NCBI GenBank assembly: GCA_017591395.1
Contig: WEDG01001555.1
Location: 124,001 to 188,000 of the forward strand
DNA length: 64,000 nucleotides
DNA from: Schistocephalus solidus
Taxonomy: Eukaryota > Platyhelminthes > Cestoda > Diphyllobothriidea > Diphyllobothriidae
Direction: 5' to 3'
How positions within the stretch are numbered: the stretch's first letter is position 1; each line of letters begins with the position of its first letter. The notes beneath the pieces were generated by a model. It ran no database searches. It saw nothing but the letters and a program-made list of their open reading frames with translations, and was not told where the DNA came from. This document shows, piece after piece, positions 34,360-47,530 of the stretch. Both the position numbers and the translations under genes were made by a program.

Positions 34360-34991
34360 GTGCTCCGTCCAACCATCGGCATCGCGGATCACCTTGGTCA
34401 CCAACACGTCCTGTCGATCTCGCCTCCGGACGAGAACATAGTCCAGCAACTGCCAGCGTCGTGACCGAGGGTGGATCCACGTGGCCTTCTCCCGCGTCGG
34501 TAGGTGGAAGAAGGTGTTGTTCAGCAGGAGACTGTGTTCCGCACAGGTTCGCGGAAGAAGGAGGCCGTTATCGTTACATCTACCGAGACCCTGCCAGGCA
34601 GCGTGGTCTGCCCGATGCGGGCGTTGATGTCACCAAGGACAGTTAAATTGTCCGCCTTCGGCACAGTCACCTGGAGTGCGTGCAGGTCCACATAGAATTT
34701 GTCCTTCGTGGCATCATAAGTCGTCATTACCATGTCGTTCTGGGTGGCAAAGGTGACACCAGCGTCGCTTCACTCTGCCTTTGGCCGTCCGCTCCAGAAG
34801 AAGGTGTAGCCGGCACCCACCTCCTCCATCTGACCCTGCTCAGAGAATCGGGTCTCGTTGAGAGCAGCAATGTCCACCTTGTAGCGCGCCAGTTCCCGAG
34901 CGACAAGCGCCATCCTCCGTTCCGGCCGGTTGCTCCTCGGATTGTCTAAAGTGAAACGAACATTCCAGGCTGCTAGTGTGAGTGGGCTCAC
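34360..34991 (-). pseudogene. LINE apurinic-type endonuclease, broken
   Basis: Catalytic landmarks of the exonuclease/endonuclease/phosphatase fold are visible in order: AAWNVR (Asn), ALNETRFSEQG (Glu), GDINARIG (Asp-x-Asn), TFFHLPTREKATWIHPRSR and LLDYVLV (Thr-Trp, Asp), and DGWTEH (His). The frame is interrupted by a TGA after SGRPKAE (about 34770), further frame changes near 34735 and 34520, and a TGA just after the final His. There are small internal deletions between the Glu and Asp motifs. In life this domain nicks target DNA to prime reverse transcription. Confidence 0.85.
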
Positions 34992-34999
34992 CCGAGCAG

Positions 35000-35470
35000 C
35001 CCGGAGGGTACGGCGTGGGGGATGGGGACGCGAAGTATTGACGTTTGTTTAAGTGTACGATCACGTATTTTACGATCTGCGAGCCGCGGCCGGTTGCAGA
35101 AGACGTGAGACCTAGCATTTGTTTAGGGCACCTTTTCTAGCCACTTCCTCCGCTACCGAACTACACTATGGGTCACGGTTTTGTTTTAGTGGGAGAGCGA
35201 CCCGAGTTAGCCTGGGCCGCCTATGGGGTTGCTGTCACCCCCCACCGTAGGACTTTTTGAGAGGGGGGAGGTGGGAAGTTCGGGAGTCAGACATACCGGG
35301 TGTGGAGGCACACACAGCACCGGAGACCCTTACCTGGTTTAACCCGCCGACCGTGACGGTTGCCCGGGGTGTGACCACTAGGAAGAGCCCAGCTACGAGG
35401 AGCCACAGGTGAGAGTTGGATACCAGTTAGAGGTGGCAACATGAGAATTCACCACCTATACGAGACAAAT
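35000..35470 (-). mobile_element. LINE 5' region
   Basis: GC-rich, with a CCACCTCCCCCCTCTC tract, a CGTCACGGTCGGCGGG motif and many CpG steps, directly upstream of the endonuclease start on the minus strand. I read it as 5' untranslated or promoter DNA of the LINE. The exact 5' end is uncertain (near 35470, where base composition changes). Confidence 0.5.
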
Positions 35471-35529
35471 GGAGCGAACAAATGTTATCTGTGTGGTGCT
35501 ACCCCTAACTAGTACCCCTACACCCCAAC

Positions 35530-35655
35530 CGACGACATTTCGACCGTCGATTTCCACGATGTCAAACCACTCCACATAAACACACACAGTGGGCTGAACA
35601 CGTGGTCCGAGTTCTGCCGTCAGTTGGCAACCCTCCTAGCCACGGTCGGGAGCAT
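35530..35655 (+). repeat. Family R, scrambled fragment
   Basis: ACGACATTTCGACCGTCGAT with TTCCACGATGTC is followed directly by AAACCACTCCACATAAACAC, TGGGCTGAACACGTGGTCCG and CGTCAGTTGGCAACCCTCCT. The first and late R modules are therefore joined, with the middle missing. It abuts the 5' end of the LINE. Confidence 0.65.
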
Positions 35656-35904
35656 AATACTGAAATCACCCCATGTATGACGCGATCAGGGTGATTTGCT
35701 TAACTGGTAGTGCTGTGAACCCATCTTTATTTGTCAACAAAACAGTGTGCTGAGGGCTGGCTTGAAGTTAGAACTAGGCATTTAGCGAACACCTGCAAGA
35801 TTTTACTGAAAATATCATATCAAACATATATTTCGGGTTATTACTGCGGACAATATTTTCCCTCCAAATTTTCATTCAATATAAGGGTCAAATTACTTAT
35901 GTGT

Positions 35905-36110
35905 ACCCCGGAAAGACACGGGAATAGGAAGGCTCCCCGGAAAAGGTAAATATTTCCGTGTCCTAACCCTAACAATAAACCTAGCCCGAACCTTCACCGT
36001 AGTCCCAACCTTAACCCTGAACTTAACCCAAACCCTATTTTTCACTGAAATGTTGTGCTAAGCCACCGGTATTGTGAGGGGTTCCTGTTCACATGTCCTA
36101 CCCGGGAACC
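35905..36110 (+). repeat. Telomere-core element (copy 4), both ends visible
   Basis: The left end is ACACGGGAATAGGAAGGCTC and GGTAAATATTTCCGTGTC. The core is CCTAACCCTAACAATAAACC and CCCAACCTTAACCCTGAACT type repeats. The right end is TTGTGCTAAGCCACCGGTAT and TGTGAGGGGTTCCTGTTCAC. The reverse complement of the right end (GTGAACAGGAACCCCTCACA, then GGTGGCTTAGCAC) parallels the left end, giving an inverted-repeat element of about 200 bp. Confidence 0.75.
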
Positions 36111-37370
36111 ATACAAGCAAGCCCTAATAACACCAGAAATTGATGTGTATGAGAGTTCAAAACATCAACGAACAGATAAGGGTGCTAGAGTATGTGAAAA
36201 ATGAATATTAGTTTCTGTTCAGGACCTGTAAAAATGGCCCACGCCTGTGGATTCCATACTAGTGTTGCCGGGTCCTGCAGGTTGCCTTTAGCCTCACCAT
36301 TAGTGTGAAAATAGAGATAAATAAGTGGGTACTGTGTGGCCTAAAAACGGTAGGAATTAAACGGAGCAGGAGAATAAAATAATAACACCACCTCCTAGCG
36401 GAAAGCTGCGCTTTGGCAGGCGATTGCAGTCTATGTTGACGTCACAGTAAAGTCAACAGTTCCGTCCCTTCTTCTTCTTTCCACACCCAAGGAAAACGGT
36501 TTGGCGGGATAGTCAGGATAGACGACAAAATCTTTGACCATAAGGTTTCTCGAATGGTGGAGGATTAAGAAGTCCGTGAGAGACGCAGTAACAAAAGTCA
36601 ATGCTCCCAACTATCTCACAGATAAACGACGGGGAGAGGGAAAGCGAAAAGAGAGAGAGATAGATAGAGAAAGAGAGGAAGGGTATCTGCGAATTTCAGA
36701 GTCTCGGGCGGCATGGACGGGAACGGAATAAATTTGGACAGCACGACTAATTAGCAAATCAGCCCGTTATTCGTCGGTAGCCTGAGCCTGCGCGTTCACG
36801 CGACTATGACACCAGTGGGAGATAACTGCAGCAACTCTTGTTACTTTTATACTGACAAATGATGAAACAAGGACAGGATTGCATGCACACGCGTTCCGTC
36901 AGATGGGTGGGTGTCGAGGAGGTGTGGAGGAAAGAATGTGAAAGTACCCGCACATATTGCATTTGGTGGAAAGAAGACAGAAACCTTAATTTCAAGGGAT
37001 AAGGCCTCAGTTGGAGTCTCTTGTTTAGGGGAGATTTTCTAGCAAAGAGAAGAAAAATTGGGATAACAGTGTTGGACTCAGTTGCCGCCAGTCATGCCCA
37101 GCTCCGGGTATCCCAAAGCTGGAGTTCGCATGTGCCTTGCTAACAACGGCAAATAAACCACAGATGTCCATTCAAGTGTTTGTTCGTACCTGTGTGGCCG
37201 CCTACGTGAGATGTAGGTTTGAATCCCCAGGTGCCAAGTAACCCTGCGTATTTTCCCTTAACATCGGGGCAGCTCATGGACTCGACTCCTATTTGGCTCT
37301 TATCTCAACCAGTCATGGAGATTGTGCATTTTAGGAAACCCTAAAGAATCGACCGTGAATCAAGTGTGAT
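36110..37370. other. Unique DNA with purine tract and a possible SINE piece
   Basis: A GA/GATA-rich purine tract lies at about 36630-36685. A weak minus-strand SINE fragment is possible at 37045-37145 (ATTGGGATAACAG, then GCCGCCAGTCATGCCCAGCT). A GGTTTGAATCCCCAGG motif at about 37207 looks like a B-box without partner. No gene is supported. Confidence 0.4.
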
Positions 37371-37590
37371 CGTGAGGGATAGGCCAACTTTCAGCATTAG
37401 CAAGTAGGCATAATTAATCATCAGTATTACAGGTGGAGCTGCGCTTAGGATTAGGGTTGAGGTTGGGGTCAGTTATGGGGTGGGTATAAGAAGAGTTGTG
37501 ATTAGAACTAGGATGGCTTGGGCTAAGGTTGGTGTTAGGGTTAGAACACCGGAATAGGTAACTGCGGGAAGTTAGTTCAAGGACGCCTGT
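37370..37590 (-). repeat. Telomere-core element (copy 5)
   Basis: The plus strand shows GGATTAGGGTTGAGGTTGGG and GGTTGGTGTTAGGGTTAGAA cores, ending in CACCGGAATAGGTAACTGCG. Reverse-complemented, that end (TTACCTATTCCGGTGTTCTA then ACCCTAACACC) matches the TTTCCGTGTCCTAACCC end of copy 4. The other end is poorly preserved. Confidence 0.65.
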
Positions 37591-40500
37591 CGGTACTGAT
37601 TGCCGTGCCCAACCAATTCAACAAAGCGAAGACAGTCCGTGATGAGAAATCTGTCAACCATGTCACGTTCAAATATCAGATCACCGTTACTGGCTGCCTG
37701 GCACCTCGTCTCAGAAATGTTCTGGTTTCATCTGCACACAAACATTGATGGCGTAGATTTCCTGTTCCATTTTCAGTTCAGCAGAAATTTTCTTTCCAGT
37801 GTCCCTTTACCTGACGGAATTAGTTAGTGATTCGTGCTTACTCGTCAATGTGAAATTCCATTCTAGCTTCCACGATGAAATGGGACGTCCTTATTCTGCT
37901 GTGAAATTGGGCCAGATCGATGATTCCCATCCCACGTCTCTTTAAGAAGCTTTTATTTTAGGGTAAACCCCTTCGTTTAATTGTACGGATATCTGCAACA
38001 ACATGCAATATGCGCCAGGTTATTTGAGACAGAGCTGGACACCCGAAGAGCAAATACCCGGGTTCGTTTAGCTTGGACTTGATAGTGCCGATGAATACCC
38101 ACTGCAATGAAAACGTTTCCTAGCTGGATCGGGATCTGAAAGCAAGTAAGTAGAACGTCTGACTCAAGGTCATACCGATCCTGATTTAGAACACCTGGGC
38201 TTTCCAGACTGAGGCTTTTCCGGACCGGTTGGTGAGGAAGAACGGGCCAAAAATGGTAATCTTAGTCTCCGTCATATTGCCAAAACTATTCCTTTAAAAT
38301 ATTGAGTGCCAGGAACAAGATACACGAAGCATCCCGTTTCATTTAGGCTAAAGCGTCATGAAGTTCTTCCAACACCGTTCTTGTGTATAGAAAACCCGTC
38401 ATTGCTGGTCCCTAGCGGACACCTGGAACGGTACACCCCAGGGGCACTCTGTCTTCCATGATTGGCTTCCGAAACGTCAAGTGATCCTTCGAAAACGGGT
38501 GGCACTTCATTAGTATGATGAGGCAATTAAAGGAGAGGATAAATTGGCTGCATCGACTAAACACCTGTTTACTCAGCGCCCTGTGTAAATATTTACCTTA
38601 GGCAACACCTGCGCATCTGTATGGATTTGTAGAAGAGCGCATCAGTGTAAGAACAGTTGGCCGGAACAACCTTCGCGAAATTGAAACGCATTTGCTGAAT
38701 TTATGCAGCTCGAAAGGAGCAAGACTTGGATAACTACATTGTTTTATATGAAAGCAATTATGCGTTTTCCCTTATTTAAAAATCCCGCTTCCTAAATCTG
38801 CAAGTTTGGAGCCTACGGCAGCAATAATCGCAACGAGGAATTCTAGGCATATTCCATCAGCAACCGCAAAGTGATTGACCACGCATTTTCTAATCTAACT
38901 ACCGCGTTTACGACAAGCTGCTTTTGCATGGATTATTTTTAGGCAACATACAATGCATAAGGAGAACGTTTCCCACATCGACATTTGAGATTTATTTTCC
39001 CATCTATATAAAATATTCTGGAGTGCACACATAATGGTAGAGTAGGGACTAGAAGAGGCATGGGTAATAGGACAGACGTCAGCGAAAAAAGACGGTCTCT
39101 GAGGTCACTTGCGGAATAAGTGAGTAGTGTCTAGACAATGACCTATCAAAAGACGCAATTAAGGGAAAACATCTTAAAGAATAATGTTTTTTATAAGGCG
39201 TGGTCATGACAAGCCTTCCCTGTGGAGGATAATTTTCCTTCACAATTCAGTTTTAAGCTTGGTTTGGCATACAATTACAATCCAAACCGTCATCTGAAGG
39301 CAAATTACCTTAGGAACAAACTGCATGAGTGAAATCTTCCAAGAAGCCTCTTATTTTAAGGGCTTTAATAACCACAAAATTCCGAAACCTCTTTCTCTGA
39401 TAATTAACTAATGAAACTTAAGACCAACACTCACTGACTTTTCAAGGTCAACATGAAACTCAAAAGCTTTCACCGTCCCCAGAACGGAAATCCTACAATA
39501 AGAACGAAGAACCCCCTCGTATACTGCAATGTATAAACTGATGATTGCGTTTTTCATTATATGCCAATGTTTTAGCCAGTAATAAGCCTATAGATGTGAC
39601 CGTAGGATAACTTTGAACCCTACCATAGTGGCAGTTCAAGCAGCAAAAAAGGAAGCATTTCATCTTCTAACTCTGTGCCTCATCGAGCGAAACGTCGCTG
39701 AAACTCAGGAAGTGCACGAACGACCGTGCTGCGGCATATTATGCGATGTCCTCCCACTGCGAATATTCATTTTTAATTGTCAATTTCGCTGCAGGCACAT
39801 GCATTATGCACAGCTACACAGAAGAATTTCCCTAATTTAACACCATTTCATGTCTTTTCGGTTTTTTTACTCCTTTCAAACGACTTATGCGTTCTGATCT
39901 GGCACATAATACTTAGACTACGCTGCTGCGCCTCCCGTTTACTCGGTGTTGTTTACGTTTGAAGTGAGAGTTTTGGTCGATGCAATTGGGCCGGATACTA
40001 GAATGACGGGCACTTTTCTAGCCTACAAGCATTTTATTAGCTTTGACAGCTTGGGCAATTTCATGTGCCTTAATTACAAGGTAGTTGGCAAACCATGGGT
40101 GAAACATGGATGAGGTAAGTTTTCCAATGACACTTCATTGGACAGAAGTATATTACCCAATTGGGGGCTATGGACTATGGGAAAATGCGAGAAGGTATAG
40201 ACTTATGGACCCTAAAACGGAGCGACGACTTACGAAATAAATTAGTATAAACGTAAAAATTGTCTGGATTGTTCAGTTTACGCGAAATATAAACACCACT
40301 GTGTTGCTTTTGCGTCCGCGTGTATGCTTAGGTATAACCATCTCCACTGGACCCAGTAGGCGCAAATAAATTTAAAAAGACCAGGATGGATGAGTTAGTT
40401 AACGTTTTATGAAGACGTTTGGCTCGAGCCTTCGTGTGAGTTTCATGGGGCGATAGTGTACGTTGTCAAAGTGGGTGGGACTGTTTTATATGGTCCCTTG

Positions 40501-42420
40501 AGATGATAAACCGCCCTCTTTCTTCAACTCATGGTTTTGCACCGAATAATTCTACCTTCCACTTCACGGCCGTTGAGGAATACCTAAAAAAACTACCGAT
40601 AGCTTGAGACCTTAAAGAGCAGCCCGGATGGGTTTCAACAAGTACAGCCTCAATTTGTTAATGAACCTGTAATTGCGGTCCAAGGATGTTAATCAGGGGT
40701 TTTGAGCCATTATGAACCGGTGAGAAATATATAAGGACACGAAATTAACTCACATTCAAGAGTTCATGGTGGTTTGATGGCTTGTTCCAAGGAAAATGCA
40801 CACTGCGAAAGCCACGCTGGGAAGATCAAAACTGCAGTAGTTAACCCACACAACTCCGTCCGGCCAGAAGGAGAGTGCACAAGCTCGATTTATGCGTAGT
40901 AGAGGGCAAGGAAGGAAGCAGCAATATGACAGAGGCTTAGTATTCCCTATATGCTTCTATTAGTCTGCTTGCCCGGGATTAGCTGGGATCCAAAATAGAA
41001 TACTTTGTCAGAAGTGCCAACGTACAACAACAATCACCCCTTTACACGCTTACTCTACCACAAAAATTATTGGGCGGTGTCAGCAGGGTCCTGATTGGTG
41101 AAATCGGGACGGCCAATCACACGACTCACGAGTCATGCCGCATGAACAGCTAACCACTAGCGCACGCTCCCGCCAATGCGAGCGATGGGAGGAGTGGTCA
41201 AGGCAGTCTGGTTCCAGTGAAATTACCTCGCCATAAACGAACAATGCTAATATCTTCAGCCTAGAGGAACGATCCGTCGAAGCTTCTCACATAAGATCTA
41301 TAGGAATAGTCCATCACAGTAATCCATAAAAATCAAAGGAGCCGGGTAGAGTAAAATCAAAGTGAAATCTTGTTAGTCTGGTCAAACCAGTTCCCGCCTA
41401 CTTTGTGTGAAGTCGAATTGGAGGAAGTGCATATATAACAGAATTACAAATGAGGTATTTTTGGGAGACGCGACATTACTACACCCCTTTTATAAGGAAA
41501 AGAAATTAACGTCAGAGAAGGCTTATACCATGGCCTTTTATAATGTCTCCATTTAAATAGCACGATCTGTGTTTAAACTTAGATGAAGCCCCCATAGCAT
41601 GTTTTCGAATGATATTTTATACTTTACGAACTCTTAAAATGTTCAAAACTCTAAAATGAAGGATGACTTAGAAGAAGGGGTTCTTACTCGACACTGTACG
41701 AACCAATGACCTAATTCCAGCCTTTAACACCCCTTTGGAACCGGTCAGCTCACCACCTGTGCATTACGGGATACAGATGGAGTTATTATTGGTCTTGATC
41801 GATTTTCTACAATTGATTATATTTTCTTGACAGTTGTCATTCTGATGAGATCTGTCCCAAATCTATTTATTAGCACTCTTATTTAAGTTTTGCGATTATG
41901 AACTGCCCCATATAGTTTAATCCCGAAATCTGCTTTTAGACTGAATAGCCTCATCATAAAAAGACTGACTTGGGTAAGCGTTAGCATGACATGTGGATAT
42001 AAATATATAGGACATTGAAAGTGACGATTGGCAGTGAATGGAGATCATAGACTAGGGTAAGCGATACGCGACAACTTATGTTTTTGAACTCCACAGAGCT
42101 GCTGTTAGTAGAAGTGTGCCATGCGCTGTTGTTGACTTCATGGGTTTATATACACGATGACCGGTACACCTGCTGGAGTAGATGGAAGAAAATTAAAGCT
42201 CAATAAATTTCTACGATGACCTCGAATCCCTGTTGAATGTAGTTGAAATATGAGCTTTTGAAAAACTTGAATTGACGAAACCGAAAGTGCACGGAAAAAC
42301 CGAATTTGCTACAAGATTGAGCGTCACTTGCTCTTTGTCGGTTAAACTTATGGATTTCCCGTCGTCATCTACTTTGGCTAAACAGTCCACGTCCAGGGCC
42401 GCAATCATCCAAACCTGAAA
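37590..42420. other. Unique DNA, no supported gene; possible tRNA-like piece
   Basis: Nearly 5 kb without a recognisable gene. Small frames at 37600-37827 (plus) and 39613-39840 (plus) have even composition but no domain or clear splice sites. On the minus strand at 41090-41200, GTGCGCTAGTGGTTAGCTGT resembles a tRNA A-box arm, with no good B-box. This is the quietest part of the window. Confidence 0.45.
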
Positions 42421-42424
42421 TTAA

Positions 42425-42490
42425 TTTATGACTGGCTGACAATGGTTAATAAGCCAGAAACTGACATACCAGTCTTCGTTGCATTTGAAA
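42425..42490 (+). repeat. SINE tail fragment
   Basis: GACTGGCTGACAATGGTTAA, TAAGCCAGAAACTGACATAC and CAGTCTTCGT follow the SINE second half. The tRNA-like head is absent. Confidence 0.55.
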
Positions 42491-42494
42491 TTTA

Positions 42495-44090
42495 CGCTGC
42501 GGCATCCCTAGGCGCATACTACTGTCTATGCGGTCTGTCTTTTGAGTTCTGCGACGCAGACGAAAAAAGTGTATTTCAGTGCTGTAACTCGATCGGTGAA
42601 AGACCCCCTCAGTTTCAATGAATAAACTGTCCATAGCAGTCATTTCGGACTGTTTTCTAGCAAAATTACGACAGATTATTTCTAGTTTTCCGGTCAGGTT
42701 TCTCACGGACAGCTTTTGACCACCAACAAATCTGCGAAAAATATGGCGATTGATATAGCTACCAGATAATATCCCAAATTGACGCAACACAACGCAAAGT
42801 TTATACGCAGGCCCAATCAGTGAAAAAGAACGTCAATAAATATTTTACCGGGCGCTGATTGGGTTCGAGGGCTGTAGATAGATTTACTAATCCGGTATTC
42901 GGGGTCATCTTCCACGCATGAATAACAATTGGATAGTGCTCCCCAAATTGAAAAGTGAAACTTCGCAAGCGCCTACTAGAGCAGGCTGAGGCATTCGATT
43001 ATTTTAAGGAAAAGCCAAAAAATTGCGGAAAAACAGACGATTCTAGTTCATAGAGCTACGTTGCTGTCCTTCGATTAATTTTTATTTCGTCTTTTCTCTC
43101 GTCATCGACCTATTAGAGCTGTTGTGAGAGTTCGCTAAACGGGACTTTTTTATTATGCTCTCAGGTATGAGGGGCACTCGTCACAGGAAACGACAAACGA
43201 GGGTCCAATTTATGAATGAAATAGCATTAAAAGTCAAAAGCTGCTACGTTTGGGTGACCGTGAACGGCTGTGTCCGGCCCGACTACTAGAAGTTGATCTT
43301 AGAAATCATTTTTTTGGCATAATTGAAATGCAAGACATCGGGAACATGCGACAAATTATTCAACAGCAAGCACTATGATTTTTATTGAACTAAACATGGA
43401 TATAGCACAGTTTGTTTTGTAAACGGGTAGTCGTAATTATCATAGGCTGGATCGAGGTAAAATTCCATCAATGAATGTTGCTAACTTACTGCATTTTGTC
43501 CTTCTCCAAAAACTTACTGACAGACGATGCCATGTTAGGTGTAAATCCACTTTAGTTGAAGACAGTGTCTCGAAACATCGAAACTGTTCTTTTACCCTGT
43601 TTCTTTACAATGTTAAGCAAATATTTATTTTTCTTCCCACGGAAAATGGTGAATTTTGGTTTAAAAATGTACATATCTTTGCTAAAATGGTCAGATGCGG
43701 AAACAGGGACGCCCCGCGTACTACATGGTGACCTTGCGTTAACCCATACACTTCACCTCCTGGAATTAAACGAAAGGCAACCTGTAATCTGAGGTCCATT
43801 TTCCCATGCCCACGTGTTCAAACTGTCAGTGGTTCATTTAAATTACTTCCTAGAATCCCGAGCTTCAGCTAGGCATTTGAATACCGCTAAGCTTTGATGC
43901 ATTTTTACTGTTGAGCTTAAAATTCCCATCTAATTGTACTTTATATTCTATTACAGGGAATGCGAGTCTGTTTGCAGAGACGGCACATTCGTAACCAATC
44001 ATATGACCTGCTACAAACAGTGGTCAAGAGGCCGTTGCTCCAGGAATTTAGATAAGGCCCAATAAGTCTGGTTCTGGCTTACTGAACACG
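42495..44090. other. Unique DNA, no supported gene
   Basis: The 114-codon minus frame (42446-42790) begins near and overlaps the SINE fragment and shows no domain. AT-rich frames at 43471-43799 overlap on both strands. No RNA gene was seen. Confidence 0.4.
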
Positions 44091-44139
44091 GCTGCCTCTC
44101 AATATGTAATCAGGCTCGCAAAGCAAGGGGCGGTATATC

Positions 44140-44235
44140 GCACGTGTTTGCAAAAAGGCCAGCATTTGTCACTCTGGTCTCTCTTGTCTTTATCGGCAAC
44201 ATTTTTTACTACTGAACTACCCTTTACTTAGTTCT
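44140..44235 (+). repeat. SINE tail fragment
   Basis: AAAGGCCAGCATTTGTCACT, CTGGTCTCTCTTGTCTTTAT and CGGCAACATTTTTTACTACT match the second half of the SINE, including the CTTGTCTTTRTCGG element. Confidence 0.6.
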
Positions 44236-47130
44236 CATCTACGAGTATTTTATCGAGTAGGAAAAACCTACATCATACTGCCATTGAAACCTGCTTTCTT
44301 CGCAATTTTTGTCACGTTCAAACAAAAAATCCTTTCCTTTGAACACAAATGAGAGTTCTACCACCCGAGTGAAAATAAGAGTTTTATCCCGCGCAAAAAG
44401 GCTGTAGGTTATACGTGAGATAAACCATGTTCAAGGGATGTACTTGATTTTGCCTTGTGGACATCTGGTAGATGTTAGCTTCGGAAGTTATTCCACCTAG
44501 GGTCGAACTGAACAACCTTTGTTTACAATTAATCTTCGTGGGAGGAGATAAAACTCCGTGGCACAATGACATTTATTTAAAGTTCTGTGATAGTTCGACG
44601 GCTGTTAAGCTTGTTATAATATTTTTCGCTCATAGCAGACATTCCTAAGAATGTTAAAAGTACTAGAAAATATTTTCTCCTGGGAAAAATTAGTGAATAC
44701 AGACAGACAGACAGACGAGCAATGTAATTTTGAAGCAGCTTTCAGGAAGCAATCTGAACTGCCACACCAGGTTAGCAGCATGCTCACAAGCCTATCACAA
44801 AGACAAAATGAATCAAGCACGACAAAATAGTCTTGTGGTCGTTAACCTGCTTTGTATCTTTCAAGTAAATATTCTCGCACAGGTTTTAGGATCATTTTTT
44901 TTGTGAGAACAGTCTCAGTTAACGAAATATTCTCTATAACACAAAAAGGAGATTATGGGGTGGAGGCGGTCTTAACTCAGTGTTACCATATTTCCCGTCA
45001 GGTTATTCACTTAAAAGTGTGCTTTCCGAACATCCAAATGAGCCATACAGTGGCATTGTTTAACGATTTCTCAAGGAATGTCAGGAGTATACTAACATTT
45101 GTTTTTAAGGTCTTAACAAGCTTACTGAGCACTGATTCCATGACCATATTTTCATGAGGAATTAAGGGGCGTGCAGCATTTCAGAAATGAACAGTTGTCG
45201 CCACAATTCATTGCTTTTCAATTTGTAACAACTTTCTCATTGATTTGTGGAACAATTTGTCCTCTGTAAGAATTTAAAACTGGCATGGACAGCAAACTTT
45301 ATTGGAACCGATAAATTTCGTGACGGCTTATCAACTGTAACCCATAACTCCATAACATAGATAACGAATAAAAAGCCCTCATCAGTCTGACTTAACGCAT
45401 AAAATCAGTAAATAGTAGCAAGGTAGTCGGTTACTGCACCAAGAATAAGCAATGAAAACGGTAACTTAAGAAACACAATGAAGGAAAGACAAAGGGGGTA
45501 TGTTAACACAAACATAAGAGTTAAACGCACGTCACAAATTCTACGACTGACTACTGTTTTATAACCCTTTGATCACCGGGAGAAGAAAGCTTCTGTTACC
45601 AGAACATACCAACTCACGAACGCTTGAATTTAGATGAAGTTCACAAGTTTAGTTCTTATACCTGAGTAAGTTTAAAATTTTTCGGTTGACCGTGCCCGGT
45701 CTCTGAGTGGTAACAAACTCGAACGACTACTAAAACAGAACGCGCAGACTAAAGATTCTACTACTTCACTCACAAATTTTTGGTCTAAATGGTACACCTA
45801 ATGCTGCTAGCAGCCATCTTCTGTGCTCGTCTCAATTCAGTCTAATGAAAGTTTGGTCTTAGTGCGGTCTCCTGACAAAACGGCAATAAGTCAAACGAGT
45901 GCACGCGCATCCTAATCGTCTGCCCACTTAGTCCGCAGCTGCCAGGCCCCGAGCGTCAGGTTACCCACCCCCGCGCGAAGCTTACTGTGGACTGACTGTG
46001 AAAAATGAAGAAAATTTTTGGGCGAACTTCGACTCGACGACCTTCAGTTTGGGCATTATACAGGATTTTTGTCCCTAGGCATTTTTTCTTCTGTGAGGAA
46101 ATTTGGGAGACAAATGTTTAGTCCAATCTTCCCATATTTGCCATGAAATGTTCTTCTATTGGTATCCTTCAATGCGTTTCCGCCTCTTGACACCAAAAAA
46201 TGAGCCATGTACACGAGCCCTGCCATCGAATTCGCAGACCCGTGACTATAAGGCGATCAACTTAAAGGTCCCTAGAGCAGCAGCCCTTACCTTAGCATCT
46301 TATGATATGCGTGGGATGTAGCTGGACTATTGATGTAAAGAACTTACAAGTTGATACTTTGTGTTCTTTTAATAGCTTCAATATCGCTGTGTTGGGGAAC
46401 TAATTGCTTTAGCACAGGTTTTCCTAAAATAACCATTCAATAACTTTGTTAAATTTTGTTGAATAAATCAAGGAATCAATAAAAGGGAGAAAGTAATTGG
46501 GATGAAAATAGTTCTTGAAAAGTCACAAGGAATGAATGCTTGAAGGAAGTTTAGTACTGATTCGCGAGACCAGTCTTAATCCATTCTCAGCGACAATTTT
46601 CGTTACCGAGCACCCGTTAATATCTTTCTATTGAATCAGTCAGCGACGCAAACATTATCACATGAAATGCCGTTATACAGACTTTTTATCATAGCATAAT
46701 GAAGCCCATGAAGTGCGTGTTTTGTTCCTCTTACCCGAATTACCCCTCATTTTGTAAAACAATCGTAGTCATTTTAAGTGTTTTCTCTCACTCAGCTATC
46801 ATTTCGAACGACGAGAAAGTTTTGACCACTTTCACAATAGACTGTATGATATTGAGGTAATATTTCAATCCTTCTTCAACCGTTTCACCAAGTTGATGAG
46901 GGTTGCAGTCAATTTTGTTTTAATGAACACACGGCAAAACAAAAGAGACGACCGGATTTGAAATCGGGTTGGATTTTTTTGAGCGAATTTAGCTTCCACA
47001 GTCGATCGGTCTCCGTTCTTCCAGAAAATTTAAATCGTCACAACTGTGACAATTGGCACAACTGTGTTTACTATCAGTTTCTTACCGATCAAATATGGCG
47101 GTTTTAAGTAGAAACAGATATGCAGTTCGC
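44235..47130. other. Unique AT-rich DNA, no supported gene
   Basis: Frames of 101 codons (44852-45157, plus) and 72 codons (46103-46321, plus) lack known motifs. An ACAG tetranucleotide run (about 44698-44717) is a small microsatellite. Nothing else was recognised. Confidence 0.4.
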
Positions 47131-47139
47131 AGCAAACAC

Positions 47140-47530
47140 TGAGGTTCTTGACCATAAAGTTGACAAAGCAAGCCCAACCATGACAGGTCGATCATCGTGG
47201 GCGATAACATCCACAGTGTACACCACGAATTGTAAGTAGCACCAGTGGCTTACTTGCAAATTAGTGAAGCAGCGCAGTGAATGACAAAGCTTAATAACCC
47301 GTCTACACGTACCAACCCACGATATGGTCTCCACAGTATGTATCAAATATACATGGGAACAGCTTCGAACTCACACCAATTACAACGCCATAAAAGTAAC
47401 ATTAATAAGAAGCACTTGAGTTGGACTCTTAGTTCTGCAATCGATAACTCCGCACGCACACAGTACTAGGCGCGAGGAAACGGTTAACTTGTTGGTTTAC
47501 AAGCTTCCAAGCTGCAACTTTTCAAGCGTA
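47140..47530 (+). repeat. Family R, highly diverged copy
   Basis: R order is still readable: a GTCGATCATCGTGGGC and AACATCCACAGTGTACACCA opening, then ACGCCATAAAAGTAACATTA, AATAAGAAGCACTTGAGTTG, GACTCTTAGTTCTGCAATCG, GCAATCGATAACTCCGCACG and TTGTTGGTTTACAAGCTTCC. It is older than the 20-33 kb copies. Confidence 0.5.

Larger units (their letters stand above)
33300..35470 (-). mobile_element. Internally deleted LINE (non-LTR retrotransposon)
   Basis: Read on the minus strand the order is: GC-rich 5' region (35470-35000), endonuclease (about 34990-34360), basic linker (34350-33800), zinc-knuckle C-terminus (33780-33388) and a short 3' tail. The whole reverse transcriptase (fingers, palm with YxDD) is missing between linker and C-terminus, with the junction near 33770-33800. 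The element cannot move on its own. The architecture is typical of the tapeworm and other flatworm endonuclease/reverse-transcriptase LINEs. Clade assignment is not attempted. Confidence 0.85.

Noticed and set aside
41090..41200. Intact tRNA gene on the minus strand
   Set aside because: An A-box-like GCTAGTGGTTAGC is present, but no B-box with GGTTCRANNCC at proper spacing.
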